Source: Ideonella livida (lineage in GTDB: Bacteria > Pseudomonadota > Gammaproteobacteria > Burkholderiales > Burkholderiaceae_C). From it: DNA of 33,311 nt. The stretch covers positions 1-33,311 of the forward strand of contig NZ_JAAGOH010000042.1 in the NCBI RefSeq assembly GCF_010499455.1, read 5' to 3'. The position numbers and the translations under genes are program-made. Of the stretch, positions 24,419 through 32,982 are shown piece after piece. Position 1 is the stretch's first letter, and every line of letters starts with the position of its first letter. Below the pieces are notes generated by a model, which saw only the letters and a list, made by a program, of their open reading frames with translations, ran no database searches and was not told where the DNA came from.

Positions 24419-24481
24419 GCAGGCCCAGCAGGCCCGCTTGCCTTCCTAGAATGCGGGGTTTCCCCTTGGCCGGTCCGCACC

Positions 24482-25738
24482 ATGTCCACTGACTCCACCT
24501 CCCGCCCGCCCCTGGGCTTTGCCACCCAGCTGGTCCATGCCGACGAAGGCTTTGGCGTCGAGCACGGTGGCGTGCGCAAGCCCATCCACACCTCGGTGCA
24601 GTACGGCTTTGACGATGTGCGTGAGCTCATCGGCGTGTTCCAGGGCACGGTCAAGGGTGGTTTCAACTACGCCCGCCAGGGCACGCCCACCACCGCCGCG
24701 CTGGAGCGGCGGATCACCCAGATGGAAGACGGTGTGGGCACGGTCTGCTTTGCCACCGGCATGGCGGCCATCTGCGCGGTGTTCCTCACGCTGATGAAGG
24801 CCGGCGACCACCTGGTGAGCAGCCAGTTCGTGTTTGGCAACACCAACAGCGTGCTGGGCACGCTGCAGGGCCTGGGCATCGAGGTGAGCAAGGTGGACGC
24901 CACCCGGGTGGACGCGGTGGCCGCCGCGCTGCGACCCGAGACCCGCATGGTCTTCGTGGAGACCATCGCCAACCCCGGCACCCAGATCCCCGACCTGGAG
25001 GCCATCGGCGCGCTGTGCGCCGAGCGCGGCATCGTCTTTGTGGTGGACAACACCATCACCTCGCCCTGGCTGTTCCGGCCCAAGGCGGTGGGCGCCTCGC
25101 TGGTGATCAACTCGCTGACCAAGTCCATCGGCGGGCACGGCACCGCCCTGGGCGGCGCGGTGACGGACACCGGTTGCTTTGATTGGACGCGCTACCCGCG
25201 CATCCTGCCGGCCTACCAGGGCCAGGACACGCGCCAGTGGGCGCTGACCCAGGTCCGCAAGAAGGGTCTGCGCGACATGGGCGGCTCGCTCTCGTCCGAG
25301 CATGCCCACCAGCTGGCCACGGGCGCCGAGACCCTGGGCCTGCGCACCGACCGCTGCAGCGCCACCGCCCTGGGCCTGGCCCGCCACCTGGCCGCCCACC
25401 CGGCCGTGGCCAAGGTGCACTACCCGGGGCTGGAGAGCCATCCGCACCACGACCGGGCCCGGCGCCTGTTCAAGGCCGGCTCCTGGCTCATGGCCTTTGA
25501 GCTGGCCGACTCCTCGCGCCTGGTGGAGGTGGTCAACCGCCTGCGCCTGCCGGTCAAGGCCACCGGCCTGGCCGACACCCGCACGCTCATCATCCCGGTG
25601 GCGCCCACCATCTTCTGGGAAGCCGGCCCCGAGGTGCGCGCGGCCATGGGCATCGCCGACGGCCTGATCCGGGTGTCGGTGGGCCTGGAAGACCTGGCCG
25701 ATCTGGCGGCCGACTTCGATCAGGCCCTGGCGGGCTGA
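24482..25738 (+). CDS. Cystathionine gamma-synthase-family PLP enzyme
   Basis: A 418-residue enzyme of the Cys/Met metabolism PLP family (cystathionine synthase/lyase, O-acylhomoserine sulfhydrylase, methionine gamma-lyase). The PLP lysine is Lys214 in NSLTKSIGGHG. The cofactor-ring Asp is Asp189 in VVDNT. The phosphate-binding YARQGTPT (63-70) corresponds to the usual YSRxxNPT, and TGMAA (92-96) is the phosphate loop. GLEDLADLAADFDQAL at the C-terminus is standard. Which reaction it catalyses cannot be decided from these motifs. The start is an ATG; a -10-like TAGAAT lies at 24447-24452 without a clear -35. The gene stands 63 bases after the racemase and ends 19 bases from a convergent gene. 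Confidence 0.9.
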   Translation: MSTDSTSRPPLGFATQLVHADEGFGVEHGGVRKPIHTSVQYGFDDVRELIGVFQGTVKGGFNYARQGTPTTAALERRITQMEDGVGTVCFATGMAAICAVFLTLMKAGDHLVSSQFVFGNTNSVLGTLQGLGIEVSKVDATRVDAVAAALRPETRMVFVETIANPGTQIPDLEAIGALCAERGIVFVVDNTITSPWLFRPKAVGASLVINSLTKSIGGHGTALGGAVTDTGCFDWTRYPRILPAYQGQDTRQWALTQVRKKGLRDMGGSLSSEHAHQLATGAETLGLRTDRCSATALGLARHLAAHPAVAKVHYPGLESHPHHDRARRLFKAGSWLMAFELADSSRLVEVVNRLRLPVKATGLADTRTLIIPVAPTIFWEAGPEVRAAMGIADGLIRVSVGLEDLADLAADFDQALAG

Positions 25739-25757
25739 GGCCGCAGGGCCCCGCCGC

Positions 25758-26897
25758 TCACTGACCCGCCAGCCAGCGGGTCAGGGCGGCCGCGCCCTCG
25801 CCCTCGGGCTGCTCGCGCAGCGCCTCCAGGTTCTCACCCGACCACAGGGGCGTGAAGTCGCCCCGCCCCAGGCCCTCGGCCGCCTGGCGCAAAGGCCCCA
25901 GGGCGGTGGCGGCCAGCGGAAAAGCCGGCGCCTCGGGCGACAACGGCCCTTGCTCGCGCATCAGGCGGTTGAGCAGGCCGCGGGCGGGCCGGCCCGAAAA
26001 CACATTGGTCAAGGCGGTGAGGGTTGCGCCCGGCCCCTGCTGGGCAGCCGCCCGCAGCGCGGCACGGTGCACCCGGCTGGTGTCGGCCTCGGCGCTCAGC
26101 AGGTAGGCGGTGCCCACCTGGGCGGCCACCGCGCCGGCCGCCCGCACGGCCGCCACGTCCTGCGGGCTGGACAAGCCGCCCGCGGCGATCAGGGGAAGCC
26201 CGGGATGGCTGGCCGCCAGTGCCTGGCGCACGGCCGGCAGCAAGTCGGCCAGCGGCGCCTGACCGTCCAGGTCCAGGTCAGGGCGCAGGAAGTGGCCGCG
26301 GTGGCCGCCGGCCTCCAGGCCCTGCACGATCACCGCGTCCACGCCCTGCGCGGCCAGCCAGCGGGCCTCGTCCACGGTGGTGGCGGTGCTCCAGACCTGG
26401 GCCCCGCTTTCGCGCACCTGCTGCAGCAGCGGCGCGGCGGGCAGGCCGAAATGGAAGCTCACCACCGGCGGCCGGTAGCGGGCCACCAGGGCCGCGGCCT
26501 CGGGCCCGAATGGCTGGCGGGCAGGACCGGCCGGCGGCGCCAGGCCCATCAGCCCCAGCTCGCGGGCATAGGGCGCCAGGCGCACGCGCCAGCACTCCAT
26601 GCGCTCCATGTCCGCGGCGGGCGGGCGGTGGCAGAAGAAATTGAGGTTCCAGGGGCCGGCCGCGCGCTGTGAGAGCACGGCCAGCTCCTCTTGCAGGGTG
26701 GCCATGGAGAGCATGGCGGCGGGCAGCGAGCCCAGCCCGCCGGCGGCACACACCGCCAGGGCCAGCCGGTGGCCCTGCACCCCCGCCATGGGCGCCTGGA
26801 CGATGGGACAGGCCAGTGCGGAGAAGGGCCAGGGCGCGGCGGACGGGGTGGAGGAAGACAGGTTCTGCACCCCCGCATTGTGCGTCGCGCCGGACAC
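25758..26897 (-). CDS. Nitronate monooxygenase (2-nitropropane dioxygenase) family protein
   Basis: A 379-residue (or 370-residue) FMN-dependent TIM-barrel enzyme that oxidises alkyl nitronates. FMN and active-site signatures are visible: QAPMAGV (34-40), QGLEAGGHRG (192-201) with the catalytic-type His199, AAGGL (238-242) and QVGTAYLLS (260-268). No ATG is available near the start: GTG at 26897 or GTG at 26870 (residue 10) are the candidates, neither with a strong ribosome site. Only 19 bases separate the first from the divergent MarR gene, so regulation by that MarR is likely. A 13-bp palindrome overlaps the upstream start codon. The physiological substrate may be propionate-3-nitronate, as in other family members, but this is inference. 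Confidence 0.87.
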   Translation of the reverse strand: MSGATHNAGVQNLSSSTPSAAPWPFSALACPIVQAPMAGVQGHRLALAVCAAGGLGSLPAAMLSMATLQEELAVLSQRAAGPWNLNFFCHRPPAADMERMECWRVRLAPYARELGLMGLAPPAGPARQPFGPEAAALVARYRPPVVSFHFGLPAAPLLQQVRESGAQVWSTATTVDEARWLAAQGVDAVIVQGLEAGGHRGHFLRPDLDLDGQAPLADLLPAVRQALAASHPGLPLIAAGGLSSPQDVAAVRAAGAVAAQVGTAYLLSAEADTSRVHRAALRAAAQQGPGATLTALTNVFSGRPARGLLNRLMREQGPLSPEAPAFPLAATALGPLRQAAEGLGRGDFTPLWSGENLEALREQPEGEGAAALTRWLAGQ

Positions 26898-26905
26898 CGG
26901 GTGTC
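26893..26905. promoter_or_regulatory. Candidate MarR operator (13-bp palindrome)
   Basis: GACACC-G-GGTGTC is a perfect inverted repeat in the gap between the divergent nitronate monooxygenase and marR-like genes. ATTGTG (26877-26882) and CACAAT (26905-26910) add a second, wider inverted pair around it. MarR proteins usually bind such palindromes in a shared promoter. Confidence 0.4.
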
Positions 26906-26916
26906 ACAATTTGGCC

Positions 26917-27411
26917 ATGCCTGCCCGCAAGCCCCTCAGCCCCGACGACACCACCCCCGAAGCGCCGCTGCACGAGGGTGCGCTGGGCCCGGTGATCGGT
27001 TACCAGCTGGCCCAGGCCACCATCGTCACCTCCCAGGTCTTTGCGGCCACCGCCGGCCGCGGCCTGGACCTGCGCCCGGTGGAATTCACCCTGCTCACGC
27101 TGATCGCCGAGAACCCGGGCGTGTCGGCACGGCAGCTCTCGCGCGCGCTGGCGGTGACACCGCCCAACATCACCATGTGGGTGGACAAGCTCAGCGAGCG
27201 TGGCCTGGTGACGCGGGAGCGCAGCGCCACCGACGGCCGCGCCCAGCACCTGAGCACCACGCCCGCCGGCACCGAGCTGGCCCGCCAGGCGGTGCGCGCC
27301 CTGCGCGAGGCCGAGCGCGAGACCCTGGCCCGCGGCCTGAGCGCGGCCGAGCAGGCCATCCTGGCCGAGCTGCTGCACAAGCTGGCGCGCTGCCGTCGCA
27401 AGGGCAACTGA
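26917..27411 (+). CDS. MarR-family transcriptional regulator
   Basis: A 164-residue dimeric winged-helix regulator. The DNA-binding part covers about 52-115: VSARQLSRALAVTPPNITMWVDKLSERGLVTRERSATDGRAQHLSTTPAG, where TPPNITMWVDKLSERG is the recognition helix and DGR (106-108) the wing. Flanking helices form the dimer. MarR proteins repress nearby genes and release DNA on binding small aromatic or oxidising compounds. Divergent placement points to the nitronate monooxygenase as the target and suggests autoregulation. The ATG at 26917 lies seven bases from the CACAAT half-site, so the leader must be very short. Confidence 0.88.
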   Translation: MPARKPLSPDDTTPEAPLHEGALGPVIGYQLAQATIVTSQVFAATAGRGLDLRPVEFTLLTLIAENPGVSARQLSRALAVTPPNITMWVDKLSERGLVTRERSATDGRAQHLSTTPAGTELARQAVRALREAERETLARGLSAAEQAILAELLHKLARCRRKGN

Positions 27412-27421
27412 GCGCGCCAAA

Positions 27422-27448
27422 GAGCCGCCGGAGCGCCGCCGCCGGCTC
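27422..27448. terminator. Hairpin between convergent marR-like and metallophosphoesterase genes
   Basis: GAGCCG (27422-27427) pairs with CGGCTC (27443-27448) ten bases after the marR-like stop and overlapping the stop of the opposite gene. No T-tract follows. Confidence 0.25.
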
Positions 27449-28589
27449 AGAACCCCCGGGTGGGCGCGCTGCGTCCCTCGTGGGTCATCAGGGTGCGCTC
27501 CGGCCAGCGCAGCGCCGCCAGCGCGCCGGTCGCCGACCCGCCAGCCGCCTCATGTCCCGGCTGGCGCCGGCGGTACAGGGCGCCAGCGGAGTAGTCCACA
27601 CAGAACACACGCCGCCGCGGCCCCAGCCAGGACAGCGGGTGCACGCCAGCAAAGAGATCGGGGCCGGACTTGCCCAGGCCCGCCCGGTCCAGGGGCTGGA
27701 AACTGCGCCAGTAGTGGCCGGTCACCACCGGCACCTCATCGTCGTAGTCCATCCACCACGGGTGGCGCTGCACAAAGCGCCAGCGCCCCGAGGTGAAGAA
27801 GGGCTTTTCGGCAGCGCGCTCCACACCCGAAGTGAGCACACGCACCGGATGCGCCATCTGCCGCAGCTCGTCGGCCGCGGCCACGGCCGGCAGGGCGGGC
27901 ATGCTGGCCACGGGGTCCTGCATGCGCGGGCCCCAGATCAGCATCTCCTGGGCATGGCGGCTGGCCAGGCCGCGCTCATGCAGCTTCTTGGCGATGAGCA
28001 GGTCCAGGGCCTCGAACTGCCACAGCAGGTCGCGCCCGCTGGGCAGCAGCCGCAGCTGGGCCAGGGCGCCGGGGTGCCAGGCCGCATGCACCACCCGCAG
28101 GTCGGCACGGTGGGCCACCAGGGGCCGGCGCAGCAGAAAGCCACGCACGGCGGCCCGCTCCGGGCTCTCGCCACGGCCCGGCAGCGTGGCCCAGGGGTGG
28201 TACTTGCGGTCGGCGGGGGCGTCTTCGTTCCAGAACCAGTCGTTGCCGTCCTTGCGGTCGCCACGCAGCAGGTTCAGCTCGTGGTTGCCCAGCAGGCATT
28301 CGGCCCGGCCCTCGCGCACCAGGCGGCGCACCAGGGCGATGACCCCGGGCGAGTTGGGGCCGCGGTCGCCCAGGTCGCCCACAAAGACCAGGAAGCGGCC
28401 CTGCGGATGGCGGCCGGCACGGTCGTAGCCCAGGTGCCCCAGCAGGGCCACCAGGGCCTCGTACTCACCGTGCACGTCGCCCACCAGGTCCAGGGGCCCT
28501 TCAGGCAGGCAGGCTTCCCAGGTGGCGGCGGGCAGGGCGGGGGCGGCCGGCGGGAGGTCGGACACGGAGACGGGCGTGGGGGGCGTCAC
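27447..28589 (-). CDS. PPP-type metallophosphoesterase
   Basis: A 380-residue calcineurin-like phosphoesterase. The metal-binding motifs are in order: GDVHG (37-41), GDLGDRG (71-77) and GNHE (101-104), with later His residues (VVHAAWHPG, about 165-173, and VVTGHYW, about 288-294) as further ligands. This PPP layout is shared by bacterial Ser/Thr phosphatases and by ApaH/PrpE-type dinucleoside polyphosphatases; the exact substrate is open. The start is the GTG at 28589; no ATG is available near it and no ribosome site is obvious. The upstream gap contains an inverted repeat (28606-28625). The C-terminal 50 residues are variable. Confidence 0.85.
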   Translation of the reverse strand: MTPPTPVSVSDLPPAAPALPAATWEACLPEGPLDLVGDVHGEYEALVALLGHLGYDRAGRHPQGRFLVFVGDLGDRGPNSPGVIALVRRLVREGRAECLLGNHELNLLRGDRKDGNDWFWNEDAPADRKYHPWATLPGRGESPERAAVRGFLLRRPLVAHRADLRVVHAAWHPGALAQLRLLPSGRDLLWQFEALDLLIAKKLHERGLASRHAQEMLIWGPRMQDPVASMPALPAVAAADELRQMAHPVRVLTSGVERAAEKPFFTSGRWRFVQRHPWWMDYDDEVPVVTGHYWRSFQPLDRAGLGKSGPDLFAGVHPLSWLGPRRRVFCVDYSAGALYRRRQPGHEAAGGSATGALAALRWPERTLMTHEGRSAPTRGF

Positions 28590-28605
28590 GGGACTGCAGG
28601 CGTAA

Positions 28606-28625
28606 CTGTGTGAAATACCGCACAG
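28606..28625. repeat. Inverted repeat upstream of the metallophosphoesterase gene
   Basis: CTGTG (28606-28610) and CACAG (28621-28625) flank TGAAATACCG in the 136-base gap before this minus-strand gene. The 20 bases from 28608 to 28627 match, from memory, a stretch of pMB1/pBR322-derived vectors. The surrounding sequence does not. Two ACCGCTCA direct repeats (28642-28649, 28663-28670) stand 21 bases apart beside it. Confidence 0.4.
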
Positions 28626-28725
28626 ATTGTGCAGGGGTTTGACCGCTCATCGAGGCTGGACAACCGCTCAACAGGGCTCCCGGACCGTCCGACCGTCGCG
28701 CCCGGCCCACAGCGCGGGCACATGG

Positions 28726-31479
28726 TCAGCCGGGCGACGGCAGGGCGCGGGCGGCCACACCCAGGTCGCGCCAGTGGGCCGGATGGCAAGTGAAGAGCAG
28801 CACCTGGTGGCGCTGGGCGGCGTCAAAGAGCACCCGCTTCATGGCCTCCAGACGTTGGGCATCGCTGTGCACCAGGGCATCGTCCAGCAGGATCAATGTG
28901 GGGCGGCCGGCCTCACGCAGCAAGTCGGCATAAGCCAGGCGGCTGAGCAGGCCCAGTTGTTCGCGCGCGCCGAAGCTGAGCTGCTCCAGCCGCGCGGTGG
29001 CCGCGTCGCCGGGGCGGCGCAGGGCCGCCGGGGTGAGCGCGGCATCCAGCTCCAGCCGCGCCGCCGGGTACAGCAGGGGCAGATAGTGCTGCAAGCGCTG
29101 CTGCAGTGGCGCCTGCAGCCGGTCCAGGGCGGCTTGCCGATGGGCCTGCAGGCGCTGGCACAGCAGGTCCAGGGCCTGGGCGCGGCGCTGCAGCTCGTCG
29201 GCGCGGCGGCCGGCAGCGGCGGCCTCAGCCGCGCGCTGGTCGCGCAGCTCCTCCAGGCCCAGCGCGCCGGCCTGCTCCAGCGCTGCCTGCAGCTGCAGCA
29301 GGCGCTGGGCGCGGGCGGTGGCGGCCTGCTCCAGCTGCTGCAGGCTGCGGCCCAGGCGCTCCAGGTCCTGCCGCAGGAAGTCCGGCGCTGCGGCCTGCAA
29401 CGCGGCACGGGCCTGCTGGAGCCGGGCGTCCAGGGCCTCCACCTCGGTCTGTCCGGCCAGCCAATCGGCCTGGGTCTGGCGCCGGCGGTCCTGCCAGGCC
29501 GGGTCGTCCACGCAGGCCTGGGCCACGCGGGCCTCCTCACCGGCCTGCTGGTGCTGGCTCCGGGCCTGGGCCAGGGCCTGCTGGGCAGCCGCCAGGCCGT
29601 CGCGGGCCTGCCGCTCGGCCTGCCGGGCCTGCTCCTCGCGGGCTTCGGCCTCGTCCAGGCTCAGGGTGGACAAGTCCGATGCCGGGACGGTCTGGGTCGG
29701 TACCTCGGTCAGCGTGCCGTCGGGCGACTGCAGGGCCAGGGCGGCGGCCTGGGCCGCCGCCTGGGCACGGGCGCGCTGGGCCTGCAGGGCGGCCAATCCT
29801 TCGGGGGCGTGCAAGGCCAGGGCCTGGCGGGCCAGGGCCTGCTCCTGGGCCAACGCCTGGTGCTCGGCCTGGCGGGCCTGGGCCTGGGCCACGGTCTGCA
29901 GGCCCAGGGGCTGCAACAGGGCGGCCAGGGCGGCGTCGGCCTCGGCCAGGGCCTGCCGGCGGGCGGCCAGGTCGGCCCCACCGGGCCGCAGCACCAGCTG
30001 GCCCAGCCCGGGCAGCGCCAAGGTGCCAGGTGCGCTCAGGTGCCGGCTGCCCTGCCCCCGCCAGGCCTCCGACCCGCCGTCCTGGCGCCAGGGCAGCTCG
30101 ACGCCCGGGAACAGGTCGAAGTCCACCTGGGTGGCGGCGGCTTCGCATTGCCAGCGGGCCTGGGCCAAGCGGCGTTCGGCCTGCTGCAGGACAGCCAAGC
30201 CGCCACTGGGCAACGGCAGGGCCGCCAGACGCTGACCCAAGCGGGCCAGCTCGGCATCGGCCTGCTCAGCGGCCTGTACCGCCTGGGCCAGTCGCCGGGC
30301 TTCGGCCTCGGCCTGCTGGCCCTGCTGCTGCAGGGCCAGGCGGCGGGCCTGCAGCCGCAGGGCCCGGCCCTGGGCCTGGGCCCGGGCCACGTCGTGCGCA
30401 GCAGCGGCCAGCGCCGACTCGGCCGGCCCCAGCGCCGCCTGCGCCGTCGCCAGCTGCTGGGCCAGGACAGTCCAGCGGTCCTGGCGCCGCCGGGCTTCCT
30501 CCAGCTGCTGCTGCCAGGCCTGCAGCTGCTGCTGGCGCAGGGCCTGACCGGCCTGGGCTGCGGCCAGCCGCTGCGCATCGGCGGCCAGCGCCGCCTGCCG
30601 GGCCTCCAGGGCCTGCAGGGCCGCCTGCACCTGTTGGCGTTGCGCGCGCAGCGGGGCGTCGGGCGGGTTCAGGGCATCGTGGGCCGCCTCGCGCTGCAGG
30701 CGGTCTAGCTCGTCGACCTGCTGGCGGTACTGGCGGATGCGCTCGTCGAGCGTCTGGACCTCGGCCTGCAGGCGCTGCTGCTCGGCCAGGGCGTCGGCCA
30801 GCGCGGCGCGCGGGCGGCCGGTGGCGGTAAGCAGCTCGGCGCGCTGGGCGGTGAACTGGGCCAGCAAGGCGTCGCCCCGGCTGCTGGCCAACGGCGCGCC
30901 CCAGCGGGCGGCGGCTTCCTCCTGCACCGGGGCCGCCGACAGGCCCTGCAGCGCCTGCTGCAGGTGCTCGCGGGCGGCCTGTGCAGGCCCGCGCAACTCC
31001 TGTCCGCTGCCCTGCTCCACCCACAGCAGGCCGGGAATGCCCCAGTGCTCGGGCCGGCTCTCGCCACGCCCGGCGAACTGGAAACCGAAGAGCTGGGCCA
31101 GGTGGTCCTCGGCCTCGGCGCCCTCCAGGGCCAGGGGCAGGCCGGCCCCCTCCTGCAGGGGCTGCACCCGCAGGTCACAGCGCTTGCGGCCCAGAAAGGC
31201 CTTGGTCAGGCTGTGGCGGCGGCCGGCAAAGTCAAAACCCAGGCTCACGGTGGGCGTGGCCGCGCTGTCACCCCAGGGGCGCAGGTCCTCGACCGAAGAG
31301 GAGCGGTGGCGCTCGAAGAAGGCCGCACGCAGGGCCCGCACCAGCGTGCTCTTGCCCGCTTCGTTGGGGCCGGTGATGAGGTTCAGGCCAGGGGCCAGGC
31401 CGTCGAGGACCAAAGCCTGACGGAACTGTCTGAGCTGCTCCACGCGCAGGTGGGTCAGGTGCAGGGCGGCGTGGGTCAT
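28726..31479 (-). CDS. SbcC/YhaN-like AAA ATPase of a nuclease complex
   Basis: A 917-residue SMC/Rad50-type ATPase. Walker A is GPNEAGKST (37-45). The C-terminal lobe has the signature-like LSFGAREQLG (834-843) and Walker B LILLDDALVHSD (862-873). Between them lie about 650 residues of Ala/Gln/Leu/Arg-rich coiled coil with a break near the middle (about 430-520), where the hinge should be. No Rad50 zinc-hook CxxC is visible. N-terminal features (PNEAGKSTLVRALRAAFFERH) fit the YhaN-like subgroup more than E. coli SbcC. Its ATG overlaps the stop of the SbcD-like gene (ATGA), so the proteins are made together and should form a complex that processes DNA ends. The SbcC naming is by architecture. 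Confidence 0.85.
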   Translation of the reverse strand: MTHAALHLTHLRVEQLRQFRQALVLDGLAPGLNLITGPNEAGKSTLVRALRAAFFERHRSSSVEDLRPWGDSAATPTVSLGFDFAGRRHSLTKAFLGRKRCDLRVQPLQEGAGLPLALEGAEAEDHLAQLFGFQFAGRGESRPEHWGIPGLLWVEQGSGQELRGPAQAAREHLQQALQGLSAAPVQEEAAARWGAPLASSRGDALLAQFTAQRAELLTATGRPRAALADALAEQQRLQAEVQTLDERIRQYRQQVDELDRLQREAAHDALNPPDAPLRAQRQQVQAALQALEARQAALAADAQRLAAAQAGQALRQQQLQAWQQQLEEARRRQDRWTVLAQQLATAQAALGPAESALAAAAHDVARAQAQGRALRLQARRLALQQQGQQAEAEARRLAQAVQAAEQADAELARLGQRLAALPLPSGGLAVLQQAERRLAQARWQCEAAATQVDFDLFPGVELPWRQDGGSEAWRGQGSRHLSAPGTLALPGLGQLVLRPGGADLAARRQALAEADAALAALLQPLGLQTVAQAQARQAEHQALAQEQALARQALALHAPEGLAALQAQRARAQAAAQAAALALQSPDGTLTEVPTQTVPASDLSTLSLDEAEAREEQARQAERQARDGLAAAQQALAQARSQHQQAGEEARVAQACVDDPAWQDRRRQTQADWLAGQTEVEALDARLQQARAALQAAAPDFLRQDLERLGRSLQQLEQAATARAQRLLQLQAALEQAGALGLEELRDQRAAEAAAAGRRADELQRRAQALDLLCQRLQAHRQAALDRLQAPLQQRLQHYLPLLYPAARLELDAALTPAALRRPGDAATARLEQLSFGAREQLGLLSRLAYADLLREAGRPTLILLDDALVHSDAQRLEAMKRVLFDAAQRHQVLLFTCHPAHWRDLGVAARALPSPG

Positions 31480-32624
31480 GCGGGTTCCTGGCCTGGGGCG
31501 GGAAGGGCGACCTGGGTTGGTGCGGACAGCGCGGTGGCCAGCAGCACCAGGGCATCATGGGCGGTGGCACCTTCGGGTCCGCCCGCCTCCTGCTGCAGAC
31601 GCAGGGACTGCAGCAGCTCGCCCAGAAAGCCGTCGGCCTGCAGGGTTTGCAGGTCCTCGGTGCTGGGCAACAGCCGCAGATCCTCGGCATCGCGGCACAG
31701 CAGGCGCAGCCGGGCCTCGGCGGCGTCCAGCCCCGCTTGCAGCTGGTGCCAGCCGGCCAGGTCCAGGTGACCGGCCAGCCGCAGGTCCAGCACGGTGGCT
31801 GCGGGCAGCGCCGCCAGACGCTGCAGCAGGGCGGCCACGTCGCTGGGCACTTCCAGCCGCTCGCGCCACTGGAGCCAGCGGTAACGACCCACGGGCAGTG
31901 AGGTCAGCGCCGGCACGCCGCCATCCTCGGGCAGGTCCACCCGCCAGGCGTGGCCCGGGTCGTTGTCCTTGAACCGGTCGGGCTCGGGCGTGCCGGCATA
32001 GGCGCAGCGGGGGCCAATCTGGCGGCGGCCATGCCAATCACCCAGGGCCAGGTAGGCCAGGTCGGCGCGCTCGGCACGGTCCGGGGCGATGGGGTTGGCG
32101 GCGTCCAGGTCCTCGGCCAGCAAGCCCTGCACGGCGCCGTGGGCCAAGCCCACGCGCAGCCAGCCCGCCGGCGTACGGGCCTGGTCGAACCAGGCGGTGA
32201 GGTCCTGGTGCACGTGGCGCTGGGTCAGCGGGGCGGGCAGCACCGCCAGCCGCAGGGCGTCGAACAGCAGGGGCTCGGGTCGCAGGGCCAGGTGCACCCG
32301 AGGCGGCACCAGGCCCAGGCGCAGGGCGCGGGTCCACACGCTCTCGCCCAGGGCGGCGTCGTGGTTGCCAGGCAGCAGCACCCAGGGACCGGCATAACCC
32401 TCCAGCGCGTTGAAGAGGCGGCGCAGGCTGCGGTCGGACAGGGTCTGGGCGTCAAAGACATCACCGGCCACCAGGACCAGGTCCACCGCCTCGGCCGTGG
32501 CCAGGGCGGCCAGGCGCTCGACCGCCTCGTAGCGGGCCTCGGCCAGGGGAACGGCGGCCTCGGGCGGCCATTGGCCGTAGGTGCGGCCGATCTGCCAGTC
32601 GGCGGTGTGCAGGAGTCGTGGCAA
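31476..32624 (-). CDS. SbcD/YhaO-like DNA repair exonuclease (metallophosphoesterase)
   Basis: A 382-residue Mre11-type nuclease subunit. The start is a TTG at 32622-32624, chosen because the family N-terminus (RLLHTADWQIG) begins at once; no ATG or GTG is near. Metal-site motifs are DWQ (9-11), GDVFD (54-58), GNHD (86-89), the AHG at 161-163 and GDWHG (195-199). The first motif has Gln11 where Mre11/SbcD normally has His; the same DWQ form is, to my knowledge, common in the YhaO-like branch. The C-terminal 150 residues form the capping and ATPase-binding part. It is the first gene of a two-gene operon with the SbcC-like ATPase. Confidence 0.87.
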   Translation of the reverse strand: MPRLLHTADWQIGRTYGQWPPEAAVPLAEARYEAVERLAALATAEAVDLVLVAGDVFDAQTLSDRSLRRLFNALEGYAGPWVLLPGNHDAALGESVWTRALRLGLVPPRVHLALRPEPLLFDALRLAVLPAPLTQRHVHQDLTAWFDQARTPAGWLRVGLAHGAVQGLLAEDLDAANPIAPDRAERADLAYLALGDWHGRRQIGPRCAYAGTPEPDRFKDNDPGHAWRVDLPEDGGVPALTSLPVGRYRWLQWRERLEVPSDVAALLQRLAALPAATVLDLRLAGHLDLAGWHQLQAGLDAAEARLRLLCRDAEDLRLLPSTEDLQTLQADGFLGELLQSLRLQQEAGGPEGATAHDALVLLATALSAPTQVALPAPGQEPA

Positions 32625-32982
32625 TTCAAACCCCGGGACAAGGTCTTGGGAAGGGGGCGATCATAGGGACTCATGTCGTTGCTGCCGCAGCCATCCGCGC
32701 CGCAGCATCTGCGCCCGGGTCGGGGCTCGGGGGACAAGGCCGTCTCCCACACCCTGGGGGGCATGGCGGTGTGTCATCACGCCGTCATCGCCACCCGGCT
32801 CAATGGCAGCGCGGCCCGAGCCCCGGGTGCCCTGCCCAACGCCCTCGGGGTCCCCCCTAGGGCGGGGGTTTCCCCCCAGGATGCAGATGCAACGATCGCG
32901 GGTTCCTGCCTATGCTGATGTTCTACACCCCTGACACCATTTCCATCAGATCCGGCACCCTGTAGTGCCCCTCGGAGGCCCC
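32625..32982. other. Divergent intergenic region, no gene seen
   Basis: These 358 bases separate the SbcD-like gene (minus) from the small acidic-protein gene (plus). Short open frames here look like GC-rich noise. At 32852-32877 there is a run of C and G tracts (CCCCCC, TAGGGC, GGGGG, TTT, CCCCCC) that can fold two ways: first C tract with the G tract, or the G tract with the second C tract. A TATGCT at 32911-32916 is a poor -10 candidate. Confidence 0.4.

Noticed and set aside
28608-28627. Vector contamination from a pUC/pBR322-type plasmid
   Set aside because: Only 20 bases agree and both flanks are native GC-rich sequence continuous with the neighbouring genes.
28627-30708. A 693-codon plus-strand open frame opposite the SbcC-like ATPase
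   Set aside because: Leu/Gln/Gly repetitive antisense of coiled-coil codons; not a protein.
32673-32918. An 81-codon plus-strand frame between the SbcD-like gene and the small acidic-protein gene
   Set aside because: Low-complexity Pro/Ala/Gly composition, no ribosome site, and it runs through the C/G-tract hairpin region.
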